A stretch of DNA of 64,000 nucleotides from Eledone cirrhosa (Eukaryota > Mollusca > Cephalopoda > Octopoda > Eledonidae), in contig OZ024743.1 in assembly GCA_964016885.1 (NCBI GenBank), forward strand, positions 18,897,372 through 18,961,371. Reading direction: 5' to 3'. Within the stretch, counting starts at the first letter, position 1. Each line of letters starts with the position of its first letter. Under the pieces are notes generated by a model that had not been told where the DNA came from, searched no databases, and was given only the letters and a program-made list of their open reading frames with translations. Shown piece by piece: positions 13,506 to 26,640 of the stretch. The position numbers and the translations under genes are program-made.

Positions 13506-13640
13506 ACACCGACAACACCGTTTTTGGCAGTAGCAACAGCAACAGCAGCAATAACAAGATCAGTAGCCGCAGTAGCGGCAGCAATAAAGGTGCTGCTTAA
13601 AAAGGGGCCACTTCTTTCGCAGGTGTGATCCGAAATATAG
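13506..13640. repeat. CAA/CAG-rich simple sequence
   Basis: An imperfect trinucleotide tract (CAACAACACC, GCAACAGCAACAGCAGC and similar) lies between the PLE truncation and the LINE that follows. Confidence 0.7.
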
Positions 13641-14350
13641 AGACAGTGCTAATCACGGAGGAGGAGATGGCAGTCGCAAGAGCCATTGTGTCGAGAACAA
13701 TAGTGTTTCCCTGAAACCTCCACCGGATTTCTTCAAAGACCAGTAGCTGCGCACGGTTACTGACCGCACCGTAAGCAAGATGTCACATCAGGTGGAGAGA
13801 GACACGGAGGCTCAAATCCAAAAGCGCGCAAAACCCACATCACCCGAAGCAAAAAGTACGCTACAATAGATCGATTGTCGCCACCCCACAACAGGCGAAG
13901 TCTCACTCTTTAGAACCCTAAAGTGGGAGGAGATAGTCTTGGTGCCCTCCTACTGCGGGCAGAAAATTGTGAGGGTCAAAGTGACCCAGGTCCCTCCCAA
14001 CGAGACCATACCTGGCTGGCCGCCTCTGTACTGGCTGGAATCGAGGGGAAGACCACCATACTGCAAATACAGAGAATGGGAAAAGCGAACTGGTCATGAA
14101 TAGGCATGCAAATGCTAATACAGACTGACCAGGAGTGTATCGAGGCCATCCCAGACATCAGAAACCTAGAAGAAGGGCTCCAGCTCCCTATAAGCGTGGA
14201 AGGAAGGCGCCCAAACTTCTAACTTTGTAGGCAGAAGACAGCCAAGAAGAGGGCTCCCCTCCTTCCGACGCCTGATCCGCTGCTATCAAGAGCTGGGCAG
14301 GCAACAGAGGCAGAAAACCCTTCCATGGTGAGTAGAATGGCAATGTCCGT
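13641..14350 (+). pseudogene. LINE ORF1 (gag-like) remnant with degraded zinc knuckle
   Basis: Read across several frames, 13891-14330 keeps a coding pattern: a WEEIVLVPSYCGQKIVRV block, then IEGKTTILQIQRMG in a second frame, then the segment from 14106 (MQMLIQTDQECIEAIPDI). A Cys/Lys-rich stretch (LCRQKTAKKRAPLLP, 14225-14270) looks like a worn CCHC knuckle. ORF1 proteins of LINEs bind the element RNA. At least two frameshifts and in-frame stops are present. The assignment rests on the position just before a LINE ORF2 and on the knuckle-like ending. The exact clade is uncertain. Confidence 0.55.
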
Positions 14351-14439
14351 GGCACCCATACCAAGGCCACGGACAACTAAAGCAGCAGCAACGGTGGCGG
14401 TAACACCAACAGTCGCAGTAGCTACACCGGCGAACTGGG

Positions 14440-15995
14440 ATGCTTCAGATCCGTGTCAGCTTACGTCGAAGACCTCACCGTGGTGTTGTCGAGCTCCAAA
14501 CACGTCCAGATGTTCGGCACCGCTCTCAAGGAATACGAAGCGATGACAGCAGCAAAACCAGGAAAAGTCAGTGGTCTTGCAACTCGGCACCTGGAGAGGC
14601 AAGACCATTCAGTCCGACAGCCTCGTGTGGCGCTGGACGGAAGGACCGGTTAAATTGCTTGGGGTTTGGTTCGGTCCGGACCTCCAGATGGAGAAAAACT
14701 GCAGCGAGGTGTCGAGCAGGGTGGCCTCTTTCACCCAGAAATGGGGCGAGAGGAGGCTGTCTCAGAAACGTCGCTTTTTGTGGAAGGGACGTGCTCCCAT
14801 GGTCAGACGATCCATTTGCTGTCAACATCCGATGCGTGGAGGACTAGGCATGCCGTGGCTGATGATGCGCAAACATACGCTGAGGATGCGACATCTCTGG
14901 TGCTTCCTTGGCGGTGAACAGGTTTGGTCGCCGTTTGCCCGGCGCGCTTTTCCCCAGCTCGTCTCCTTGACGGAGCTGCACTCCTGGATCCAGAAAAGAC
15001 CGAGGGATAGCGCTTGGAAGTTGGAATGTCTCTATGCGCTCACCGCCCTATACCGACTGGGCACTAGTATCGGTCGAACCACCACCTCGGCGTTCTATAT
15101 GTGGCTAGTGGAGGGAAAGAGCGACGACGTTCTAGGGGAGACCCTGGGCGTCGAAGACGATCAGCTGTTCGCTCTCTTCAAAAGAACTTTCAGACCGGTG
15201 CCTATGGACAACTTCCAGAAATCCCTAGCCTGCGAGTGCTACCGGAGGACGTTGCTGGTTTGGGATAAGTTCTAAAGGCACGGAGGTACTGTCATCCGAG
15301 CCTGTCCGAGATAGGCGCAGGGCGACGAAAATGTCCTGCACGCACTCGTTCAGTTCCCGAGGATTGCTGACTTGTGGAGCTATGTCGAACCTCTACTATC
15401 GCGTGTATGATGGATCCGGTTATCGACTGTGTCCATTGTGCAGATAGCCCCGCCATCATTCGTTATAGAGGAGGAATGGCAAGCAGTTTTCATCTGCCAT
15501 TTCGAAAGAGATTGTGTGGTGGACAAGATTGAAATGGTTGAAGACGGACACTTTCCTCTCCGGCCAATCCCTGCTTAACTTTTTCAAGTTTCACTTGAAG
15601 AGGAACACCGGGGTGGAGAGGCAAGTGCTGTCTTCTAGTATGTTTGTTGAAAAGTGGGTGAAAGTGGCGAGTCTGGTCCGAGTGAACGGGCCCGCTCTGA
15701 GTATACGCCTGTAGACTGAGGAGTGGGAAAAGTGAGAGAGGCCGCTTGACCTGGTGGTCAGGGTGGCTGTGGTCTTTTGTGTGGTTTTCACCACGGGTGA
15801 CCCTCGGAGGTTTCCCTCTTCCTGGGGAATTTTTGTTGTTTGAATTTTTTGGGATTTCTAGCCCGATTTTGTTATAACCTGTTTACACCACCAAAACCCA
15901 CTTTGTATCGTCCTGTACTGTTCTGTGCCGTCTCTAATGTTTTTCTTCGTGTCAGCCCTTGTGGCCAATAAACGAACCATTATAATTATTATTAT
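14440..15995 (+). pseudogene. LINE ORF2 C-terminal part (RT motif C to C-terminus) and 3' end
   Basis: RT catalytic motif C survives as SAYVEDLTVVLS (14456-14491). The usual first Asp of the A/V-x-D-D box is Glu. A one-base shift near 14555-14562 leads into a long frame to 15275 with the RT thumb (KLLGVWFGPDLQME), RFLWKGRAPMVRR and GGLGMP blocks typical of Tx1/L1-like LINE ORF2s. After the stop the coding pattern continues (HALVQFPRIADLW, then 15514-15714 ending ALSIRL-stop). A 3' UTR follows to CCCTTGTGGCCAATAAA (15958-15974) and an ATT-rich tail. The endonuclease and the first two thirds of the RT are missing: ORF1 joins ORF2 through CAG/GCA-rich sequence at 14378-14430. Composition is clearly more GC-rich than the flanks. 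Confidence 0.85.
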
Positions 15996-16110
15996 TATTA
16001 TATTATTCGATAAAATAAAGTACCAGTAATGTACTGTGTAATTGCTGGCCTTGTGCCAATAGAAGAGACAATTATTATTATTATTGTTATTTTTATTATT
16101 ATTGTTGTTG
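15996..16110 (+). mobile_element. SINE 3'-end fragment joined to the LINE tail
   Basis: GATAAAATAAAGTACCAGTA followed by GGCCTTGTGCC and an ATT-rich tail is the 3' third of the octopus SINE, here in plus orientation and lacking the tRNA-like head. Its start merges with the ATT-rich end of the LINE. Confidence 0.8.
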
Positions 16111-16773
16111 TTGTTTCTTTCGTTTACTATTCTACGCAGGCTCCAGCAAACATCCTTCCAAATGATTTTAAAAAAAGCATGGCAAACATTCTTGGATAGA
16201 ATTGTGTACTCTCGTTTAGCTGAAGCATAATATATAGGCAAAAAAATAAGACCTTAGACATGGCCCTCAAGAAAGGTGACTCCTTAATAGTTGGGTCTTT
16301 GGCCGAAATATTGTTAATATATATCGTATATTGCGCCTCCGAAAAGTGATTATTTTTCATAATGGAGGAAACATTGCACTCTCCTTCATCGAGCCAGAGC
16401 AGCAAAAGTTCGCAGGAAAAAAACATCTACATTTTAATACTTTAGTTTAAAGAATTGTAATACTGCAATCAACAACATAACCATTACAACCACCACCGGC
16501 AACTTTATTACCTCTAAAGACAAGAACACCGTCACCAAAAATGGCAACAGAAGCAACAGAAACAGTAACAACCTCAACAGTAGCAGCAACAAACAAATAT
16601 CAGTAGAAACATAAATGTGCATTTTCGAAACATTTTTTAATACTTCAAACTTTAGTTTAAAGCGATCTGGGGATCTATTTTTATATTTCCTTTTCCAATT
16701 AATCATATTTGTTGGTTTATATGCCTACCTAGTGTTGCCGGGTTTCTATGTATATTGATTTGTTGATAGGGAA
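16111..16773. other. No identifiable gene; CAA/CAG-like patch
   Basis: Imperfect CAN-rich sequence occurs at about 16470-16600. Nothing else was recognised. Confidence 0.45.
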
Positions 16774-16820
16774 TGCTCGGCCCTTGTGGCCGATAAATGA
16801 AACATTATTATCATTATTCT
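16774..16820 (+). mobile_element. LINE 3'-tail fragment
   Basis: CGGCCCTTGTGGCCGATAAA followed by ATTATTATCATTATT repeats the 3' end of the LINE at 15958-15995. Only the tail is recognisable. Confidence 0.6.
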
Positions 16821-19300
16821 CCCTATCATAAAGTCAATTGTGGTGCCGTTGGTAGTGGGGTTAAATATGTTGTAGCTCGGAGTTGTTACTTCTTCAAATG
16901 ATTCAATGGTGATGTTTGGGGGGATGAATGTGGTGTTGACGGTGTAGATGTTATTGAGGCTGTTAGGATTGGTGAATTTTTAATATTTGTTTTTGTTTGT
17001 TATTTGTTGTTGTTGTGGGTGCTGATGTTTATGTCATTAGCTTGTTTTGACAGAGTGAAAGTCAGCAACATCAATCTATAAAAAATATTGCTGTCGTCTC
17101 TTCTTTTGAAGTCGCTAGAGCTGCTGTCAAATCTTATCATGTTAATTTTAAGAGCAAGGGTAGTGATACTATTTATGGTGGAGTTAATTTGTTTTTTCTC
17201 CTCACCATTTTTAGAAAACGTGCAACTCGTGAAAACTTATTTGTAAATTGATTACTTTTAAAATTCGAAAGATGTCCTTTGCCTCATTTGTCTCTGAACA
17301 TTTCTGGACATTTCGACAATTAAGATTACCTAAACGATGAAACACAATGTGTAAATGAAGTCGTCGAAATGAGAAACTAAAATGATCATATGGTTCGTTT
17401 ATCAAACGTGTTGCAGATTGCTCGCTTTGTTTTTTTCCAGTGCTATCCAACATAGTTTTATTGAATATTTGTTATTATTTTATAATTAAACCAGCCTTAA
17501 TGAGCTGGGTAGTTTATTTCTACCTGTATAAATAGAGGGGCTAAATATCTGTATGTTTCTAAACACGCTTTTCAATTTATTTTCCAAAATAAGGTGACGA
17601 GAGACAACAAGACCTCCCCTGTGTTGATCGTGGCATCATAATAATCAGAACAGCGGGATGTCCTCCAACGTCATCACTGTCTCCACTATAGACATTGACA
17701 GCAGTATCAACAACAACAACAATTATGAACTGAAATCACGTCAAAGTATTAAGACCGCCTCCTAAAAAATAATTAAATGAAACACATTAAAGACAAACAA
17801 ACAAAAACTACTACAACTTCATCAGCAACAAAAACAAATAACCATAACACAGACAACACTTATGCCGTCAACAAAAAAAGGACAATAACCACAAAAACAA
17901 TGCATTTGTAGTAAACGACTGCCAAAGGATTTGAAGTTTTTGTCTTCAAAGTTATAGCAAAACAGACATGTCGACCAAAAGCTGCCAAAGTATTGAAAGT
18001 AGAAAAGCCATGGGCTGACGGAACTCCACCATACCGGGGATGATTGGCAGAAACGCAGAAAGACTGTGATTTAATACTGTGTGCACACAAGGTAGAAACC
18101 AGCGGAACCAGCAATGCCACTGAAAGACCTAATGCATGAGATACAGTATATTGTGCACACCTAGTGTCAGATAGTATGCAGACATTTGAGTGTTCTTTAA
18201 CTGCTCCGGCAGTTAAACACTCCGTGTTACCCTGTCTGAAACCCATGTTAGGAAGAAGAAGGTTAAGGTACACAGAATGTCTGGTGGTTCCTGGCCTGCA
18301 CCGGTGTGGAAGTACCATTCTACATCAAATCAGATGACACACACCGGAGCCAAGACCTCATGCACCTTCCGGAGGGGTTGAATCTGAATGCTATATTTGG
18401 AGGAAGAAGGCTGATTCTTTGAATTCTCTTTGGCAGAATTGTCAACTGACAGATTTCTGCCCTTTACAAAAGATAGGGAACCACAAGACTAATTTGATGT
18501 CAACAACAAAAATACCAAATGTACAACAACAACAGGGACACCAACATCGGTAGCACGAGCAACATGAACATCAAAACCAAAAACTGCAGCAACACCAACA
18601 TCACTACCACCAGTATCAGTAGATGTACCACCAAAGCCACAAGAAGACAGCGTGAAAAACAACTAGGGTGTCTCCCAGCAAACCTCTCACTTACCTCCTC
18701 CCTCCGTCTCCTCTAAACACAAACACACAAATCGAACACATTCTCATCCATATCGAGAAACATTTCGCAGACATCATTTCCTCCGCATTTCAAAGTGAAG
18801 ATGAGAGGAAGCCTCCAAAAATAAGAAAAAAACGGACCACACAAAGAGCACCTTGCCTTATACAAGCACACACAGAGAAGACATATATTGCATCCCTACG
18901 CCACCTCTAGCAACACCATCGCTACTACAACCACAATTACAGATAGAAGTGGTAGGGAGTTCAAAAGCCTTGAATACCTATTCAGGCATTTCCATCTACC
19001 TGACAGATACCGATTTGATTTCCATATTACGCAAGTGTGGGCCTGGACCAATCGTAGAGTCTTACTTAGATCGTATGTTTATAGGTTTGTGATTAAGTTA
19101 GCAGATGGGGATAGCATACCTTGTTCACAAGTTCAAACGGTCACCTTTTCAGACATCAAAATCGGGCATGGTTGACCGAGATGGAACACGTAGCCAGGGG
19201 CTACTAGATGCTTAACACTAACTTCACATCACGTAAAGCCTAAGGCGAATTGAGTAGTACGTTAGTTGATCACCAGTTAACAGGAGCAGTCAACAACAAC
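16821..19300. other. Unassigned sequence with (CAA)n-like patches and weak open frames
   Basis: CAA/AAC-rich tracts occur at about 17700-17880 and 18510-18640. A 152-codon minus-strand frame (18318 to 17860) and plus-strand frames at 18668-19175 cover moderately GC-balanced sequence. No domain, splice context or transposon motif could be recognised. Old, eroded LINE or other repeat sequence is possible. Confidence 0.3.
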
Positions 19301-22300
19301 AGATACTGTGGTGATATTAGGTGAGACATTAGAGAAGAATTAATAGTAAAGGTCGATGTGGTATTGACGTCTTTACTCTTTGAGGTCATATTGCTGATTT
19401 CAATGTGCTAATTTTCTCTGTGAAGACTAGGCTTTTAAGAGCCGGTCCTTACTCGGATTTTCTTAGATACATCACTGGGCTGTGACACTTTTCTTAGGAG
19501 ATAAGTGTCAACATTGCTCCATTACCCCTATTTTTTTAGCGCTGCTGGCCCAGTGCAGCTTATTCTTCTACAAACAGCCTGCTTATATCGTAATAAAACA
19601 GCATATATGGTGGCCGTATCTACCGAGATTTCTTTAATATACAAGTTAGATGAATATTAGTCCGCCTATTATTGTATACATTCAAGCTGTTTTACTCGTC
19701 CCTCCATTATAGAAAACGCAATTATACTATACACAGCCTAAACCTAGCATGTTTAGAGACATTAAATATGTTCATTATTAATAACATCATTCCTATTCTG
19801 GCGCTTTACCCAAGCAATTTCTGTCACCTATTCAAACTTATACAGCAAGGGTGTTAATTATTCACTTATTCAAATTTCTCTCATGTTGTTTCGTTTCACA
19901 TTTATTTCTTCTATAATGTTTTTATTTTTTGTTTGTGTAAGTTCTCCATTGATCGTCTGATATATTTCTAGCTATGTTCAGAAAAAAACAAGATTTATTT
20001 GTTTCAAGTCATATTTCTCAGAATTTGGAATAAGTTTGTCATCATGTGTCTAGCTTAACTTGTTGGAGTTTTCGTATTAATAACTGCAGCTGAGTCTACT
20101 TAATTCTTGCAGCAATATTCTTGTAATTCTTATTTTAAAAGGAATATCTAGGTTAGAGTTGCTGAAAAAATTAAAATGAATTGGTGTGAATCAATTTACT
20201 TTTTACATTGTACTGTGACCGACTTGAGTGTTTGTATTGCGACTAAATAACATGGGAGGGAACGATGTCATAGTATGTTAGCGGTGTCAATGAAATTGGC
20301 TTTTGCTGCTAAGAATCCAAACGACAAAGTTGTCTAACAGAAAGAATAATAGATTAGACTGTTGATTTTTACTGATTACGTGCTAAGACTTGCGGGCCCC
20401 ATGGAGATCTGAATTCAATAGTAAGTATCCTGATAAATTTAAACCGTTTTCGTGATTCGTAATACAGTGTTCAAATCTTTCAGATATCAACAACATTGAT
20501 GTTCTATCTGATTGGGATTATAGTAGTATTTTGGATATAGATATATCTCATTTGCATGAGAATGTCAGTGTATATTTTGTTTATATTTGAAATCATTGGT
20601 AATTCAAATGTATCTCCATTCTTTGTACCGTTAAAATCATTCTCTGTGCATTAGGCTTTACACTGCAAAATCAGAAGGTTCTCATTAGCATTATATAAAA
20701 TAAGCACTTTACAAATCAGATCACCAAAGTGAGTTGAAACCTCGTTTCAAATTGATAGGGTCCCGCGTAGTGTAGTGCAGCACTCTCTGAAGTATAGGAC
20801 ACCGAGCACTACCACCTTCTCTTGCCAACGGATAGAATGGATGAAAAAGTTGCCCTGAAGGATAGCGACGGAGACGTTTTGTGATAGACAATCCAGCTTG
20901 CAGGATACAGTCCTTCGCATGGCCAATTTGACTTCCATATGGGAGAGAAGGGACGTAGTGCGGAAACCAATAACACCAGAAGTTACCTGCGCTACAGGTT
21001 CGACGACAAACTTATCGGCGAGCGGTCAATATCTTGACAGCTTGCGATATTCGGCTTGTCGTGTAACGAAGCCTTTGCAGACAACGAATGAACATGTTTG
21101 CCCCTGAACAATTGTTACTGAGTGCTGTGATAATCAGTCCTATACATTGACAAAATAATACGAAATGCAAAATATAATGTTGAAATAAATCAAACAATAT
21201 TAAACAATCTACAAACGTAGAAAAGTACTAAATGTTTCCATCGATGCTAGAAAAAAGTATCGTGAAAGATTAACCTGGGATAATAATTTGTACGAATTGA
21301 AAAAGAAAACAATGACAGTGTTGTTTCAGACAAAACAAATGCTGGACGATTTTTCTTTTTAATTACAAATGTTGCCTCCAGTGCCTTCATTTCAAAGATA
21401 TTCCGTGGATAAACAAAAATTAGAGTGTGTTAAACGAAATAAAATCATCAATAAATCATCTAAAATCTTATAATGTCCAATGTTAAAAATGCCAGGGGCA
21501 GCTGATGTAATGCGTTAATAGAAATTATAGATTATAAGACATGATTATTCGTCAATATTAGTATGAGAGAGATTTATGTGCGATGTATAAGTGTGTATGT
21601 TATTCACAGCATATATATTTCAATAGAAATGTTAATAACAACTGAACACCAGTCAGCACTACACGAAAGTATATTCTTTCATGGGCTCAGCATTTATTCA
21701 TTCATAGGGGGGTGCGTTATTCAGATAGATTTACATTTGTAAAGTGCATCGTTGCCTAATACCATTTATGTTTTATGTCCATAAACTACTCTTTAGTTTA
21801 TACCTGACAGTCTATATAACAATGTATATATTACTACGTAGTTACTGTATTCTGAAATATGTGCACTAAAATACTCAGTATGAGGAAGCCAAACTACCAT
21901 GTCCTTTGTGGGTAACGCCAATCGCCGAATTGAAAACAACTCATAGGTGTCGGTGACATTTTAGAACTTCACCAGTCGCATTCACATCTAGGTGTACAAG
22001 GCCTACTATATATTTTAGCCATTATATTGGGCATTACATAATTACGTTTGCATATTTCTGAAACTGATGTTTTAAATGTGCTTTAAATTACAGTTATCCC
22101 AATCACATGGGAGTAAAATACAATCGATTTTATACATTGTACCCAGTATCATTAGGGAGTGAAACGGATGTCAAATTCTTATCATTCAATTTGCTACAAT
22201 TTGCATCAAGTCAAAAATAGTATTATCAGGATTAGTACATTAATTTCAACTGATAATGGATTATTTCGTAAAACAAATTTACCTATTCGTAACGACCGTA

Positions 22301-22710
22301 TAGTTTATGTAGTAAAGAGCCATGTGTATAAGCAACTAAACTAGACAGAAATGCCAGACAATAATTGAAATTATGAACTGGCTTAGCTTCAGCGTGGGGT
22401 AATACTTGTGCAAACATATTATAAGAGGAACAGCTACCTGTAGCAGGCAATGTTAATGATGTTTTGAGTATGACATAATTCACTATATAGCCTCAAGGGA
22501 AATATATATTATTTAGATGTTGTTTAGTCCCAGCTACAATTTCGTCATGTTGGTTTATATCTGGTGATGTATATGTCTGTGTGTGGGTATACATGATAAC
22601 TGTATATATTTCCCCCTTTCCTAAGCTGATACTTCCACTGTCTCCTAGCGTAATGAGGTCACTGATTCCGTGAGAATAACAGAAAGCCTTTTTTCCGGTC
22701 GACGACGGCA
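19301..22710. other. No identifiable gene
   Basis: Mostly AT-rich. The block at about 20750-21110 is richer in G and C and keeps a 63-codon minus frame (20938 to 20747), but no family was recognised. Confidence 0.45.
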
Positions 22711-22762
22711 TATATCTATCTATCTATCTATATATATATATATTTATATATATATATATTTA
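22711..22762. repeat. (TATC)n-(TA)n microsatellite
   Basis: TCTA repeats run into TA repeats with a single TTTA interruption. Confidence 0.95.
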
Positions 22763-23060
22763 TCACAACAAAATGTGGTGCAGTTAGAAGTCAGCTAACG
22801 CAATTTGCAAATTGAATTAGAACCTTATTCTCAATGTTTGATTACAGGGAATAGTGTAAAAACAACATCATATAATCCCCTGAACCGAAAACGATGGTAA
22901 ACAGCAAACGTGAAGTGCACTGCTTTCTATTGAAGAGTACAGGCGCTGATATTAGACTATTTTCTGTAGTCAAAACGTCTATTTCAGTGTTAATGTATAT
23001 ATATATATATACAATATATAATTAAAGGTTAAACAATTAATATTTTGAAGTAATATACAA

Positions 23061-23131
23061 TATATATATATATGTGAGTGTGTATGTGGGGGGGGGGGGG
23101 GTATGAGTGTGTATTCGGTGTGTGTGTATGC
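23061..23131. repeat. (TA)n-(TG)n tract with a 14-base G run
   Basis: TA repeats lead to TGTGAGTG-like sequence and an uninterrupted run of 14 G (23088-23101), unusual in this AT-rich setting. Confidence 0.95.
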
Positions 23132-24420
23132 ATGTATTTAGGAATATAATGATGTTAAGTAGGACTTCTTTGACACGTGGAGAATATAAATCAAACATCT
23201 GTATCTATTAATTAGATCATGATTCATCTGCTATAGTCATTATGTGTGAAATGTCAGACTGCTCATGTCTTAATGATTTAATTAGCCAATGTATATCATC
23301 TTAAATAAATAAAAAATATATAGACATATGCTGTTGTGAGCGAGTAGTTTTAACCCTATACAACAAAGATAACGGTAAACAGGTGTTTTATTGTGAGTGC
23401 GCAACATATAAACTATATTTGATTTTCATAGTGACAATACAACCTTGAAAATAGAATTTCAATAAAGTAATTGCATTCGATACTAAACTGAGCAGTTATT
23501 GAGCAACAACATATTTATCGAAGAGCTAATGTTCATCTGCAGCAGAGAGCTTATATTGAACCTTTAGAAAATAAAAATATAAGACATAATTATATCCAGA
23601 AACGAGTATCGCGTATGAGGAAGAAAGAAAGGGAATTCTTTGGAATTCATTAAAAGAAAAAAAAGCTGCGAAAAGGCAAAGTTTACTGAATGTTTACGCA
23701 ATGTTTAAATGAAACACATTTTGTAAGCTTTTCTGCAGCATTGAACAGCAAATGAAATTGCTACTTAAATAATGTATATGTCTAAATACAGCGAACTATA
23801 AAATGACAAATATTCCCATTTGACATAAGTTATTGGGGAAGTTAAATACTTCGGAAAAAGGCCGTCCAATAACATAGGACATTTATACGACAATATCGTG
23901 TAATAACATGCACGAAATACTTTTAAAGATAATCATTTATCCCACATGATACAGCAGGTAAAGAATAACGATATATATGTATTATTGCCGTCGAGCAAGT
24001 ATGACAAACCTCTAGCTGACGCACACACATGTAGTTTATATGAATGATCTATTATAAGATATTTGCAAATGAACCTTGCGATAGAATTCTGTTCCACAAT
24101 TATTAACGCTAGATTTCTAATATATTTATGTTCACTTTCTTCAATTCTGAAGAGGCTTGTGTGAGTAAAGTTATAAGCAGATGCCATAGGTGCAGCGGGT
24201 AGCAGCGAAGAGGATACACAGTCTCGAGAAGGAGCAACAGCCCCGAAACAATTTTCGCCTGTTATCCTTCAGCTACCGCAGGAACAAAATGATGACGTAG
24301 GCATCTAGAGGACATACATATTATGAATGAGGCTGTTTTACTTGAAAACAACCGAATATAAATAATATTATTATAACATTATTATTATTCACACACAAAT
24401 ACACACGTTGATGTCTTAAG
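23132..24420. other. No identifiable gene
   Basis: AT-rich. Only short frames were seen. Confidence 0.5.
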
Positions 24421-24429
24421 ATCTTCTAT

Positions 24430-26325
24430 GAGAAAACACCAGGAATGGTCTGATCAAAGCAATTCAATTATATGCCTAACCTATAGATACTTTTGATAGT
24501 AGATAAAACACAACTTGAACGAAAGCCTATAATGTTTGGACGCAGCAGGCATAGTTCTCACTTTGAAAGACGAATGATGCTTGGTGAACAGCTACATCTG
24601 CTGACTCACAAGAAGTTGCTGATTAAAAGTGCATAGGGCCGCTTATTATAGCATGAAGTATGTATATGGTCGGATGAAGAACTGGCCCAAATCCAGTTCT
24701 ATCATCCGATGCTAAAATCATATACACAGACAAATCTGAGATACTCTCTCGATCAAAGAAGCAGCTTGAAACGTTCCTCTATGCTTTGTCAGACGTAGAA
24801 GTAAACGTAATATCATCTATTCCACAAAGTTCAGTGGCACCCGAATTAGCATGCAACCCAAATTTGAATGAATTATAAACCACTATCAATCAACTATCAT
24901 GCAATAAGTTTCCCAATGAAGTGGGTATCCCAGATGAACCTTTCAAATACGGTGGTCAAAACCTTGTTCTTGGTCCAAAAGTTTGGAAATCAAAAAGGTT
25001 GAAATATCCGTCAAGACTTTAAAGAGGCATCTATCATATATATATTCAAGAACATAGGTAACATATCTAGCTGTGACATTTCTTGTGGCAACGCTCTTCT
25101 TATTATCGATGTGAATTACAGAATTACAGCCAGTCTAGTTGCTGATATCTACTATACAATTCAAAGTAGTTTCTGCACAGTTTCAGGTATATTGTCATGA
25201 TATTCTCCCTTGAGAAGGTAATGGAGAAGTTTTGTGAAAAGTTACAGGAACTTATTATGCTTTTTGTCGACTTGACGAAAGCCTTTATCACAGTCAATCG
25301 TAAACTTCTCATGAAAATCGTCAAAATGTATGGTGTATCTGACAATATTCTGAATGTCGTCGTTTACTTTCCTGAATGCATGAATTATACCAAATAGTCG
25401 ATTATTTCAACCCTTTCGTCACTAACGTTTAGTGCCACGAACAGTACGAAGCAGTCTTCTTCGTGCTTCCTTTCCTCTTTGCGTTGTTTTTCTCTACAAT
25501 TCTTCAATATGCATTTAACGACTTAGGCAATAGTATCGAATTAGAATTCTATATATCACATGGGATATTCAATCATAACGTCTTATGGACGAAAGACTTA
25601 CACGAACACGTGTTATTCGTGGTTTACTGTTTGCTGATAGTGCTGCAACACCCATAGAAGAGGTAGAAACATTAATGAATCGCTTATCGCTTGTCTGGAT
25701 GACGTTTGATTTAACAATCAGCATTATAAAGAGTGAACTGGTACATTAACCAAATAAACCTCTCCAAGCAAGTTGATGTTATGCAGAGACAGCTGGGGCA
25801 TGGACATCTCCATATTACCATCATAGCTGATTCAAATTATCTCCTTCGCTTTTCTTGGGTGCAAAGTCAAACCCTCTGCACGATTGAGAAACTGGTGCTT
25901 TTTGCAAAATACATAATTGTCTATGGGATATCAGAGGTATATGCCTGAAAGTGAAAGTTGCATCTGCTTGTCATGTTGTGGTACTGACAACACTTTTATA
26001 CAGCACGGAATCAATTACAAGTTTTATGACTTCCAAAAGCCTTGCCTTCGGTTTATCTGTGGTAAATCACTTTCTGACTGAGTTTTCAATGCCGATTTGT
26101 TTACGAAGTGCAGCATCGGTGGGATCGTGTCAGTTCTCCTTCAATCCCATCTTAGATGGTCTGTTCATGTCCTGCCGATGACTGAAAGACGCGCGCCTAA
26201 CTCATTGTTATACAGTGAACCTCATAATGATGTACGTAATGTCGGCAGACCATTAGTCGTATATAAAGACAAACTGAAGTACAAACTTAAATCTGTGAAC
26301 ATACCTCTTATTTCATTTGAACCCT
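24430..26325 (+). pseudogene. Degenerate non-LTR retrotransposon ORF2 (endonuclease-RT linker to C-terminus)
   Basis: Reading through many stops and frameshifts gives, in order: a linker fragment EWSDQSNSII (about 24441), ADSQEVAD, and TDKSEILSR (about 24728). The RT palm follows with LFVDLTKAF (about 25260-25290; motif A, the usual final Asp replaced by Ile), LFALFFSTILQYAF (25468-25515) and LFADSAAT (about 25630-25655, motif C, second Asp lost). The C-terminal segment has LTTLLYSTES and LRWSVHVLPMTERR (about 26150-26195). The block order is that of a complete LINE RT. I do not assign the clade with confidence; it is RTE/CR1/jockey-like. It is clearly dead and old. It is followed immediately by a minus-strand LINE fragment. 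Confidence 0.75.
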
Positions 26326-26329
26326 AGTT

Positions 26330-26640
26330 GCTGTCTGCCATGATGATATCAAGACATTTAGACATTCCCCACTCCTTTCATCTCCACTAAATGTTGCTTG
26401 ATGTGTAAATCAGCAGCTCAGTCATAACCATAAGAAATGAACTAGGAATACTCTTGGACCCTCAGAACTTGACATTTTGATGTAATGAATTTCGTATCAT
26501 TTTGATGTTGGCATTGATAAATGAGATTTAGTTCATTCTGGTTTGCGACAGCTACTTCTGAAGTTCTTATAGCCATCAGTACTTTAGTGTAATCTGCGTA
26601 ACTCATTAAGTTGGTCGAATGCACCTATTACCTTATACCT
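26330..26640 (-). pseudogene. Second LINE reverse transcriptase fragment, opposite strand
   Basis: On the minus strand, 26624 to 26442 encodes MSYADYTKVLMAI followed by NQNELNLIYQ and SKCQVLRV. This matches the motif C neighbourhood of jockey/CR1/L2-type RTs (SYADDTK followed by a helical segment and a Lys-Cys block). The second catalytic Asp is Tyr. Weak continuation (DLHIKQHLVEMK) can be followed to about 26350 after a stop. Short, and tail to tail with the plus-strand LINE. Confidence 0.55.

Noticed and set aside
17860..18318. 152-codon minus-strand frame as a host exon
   Set aside because: Ends in CAA-derived low complexity; no recognised domain, paired splice signals or neighbouring coding; kept only as unassigned sequence.
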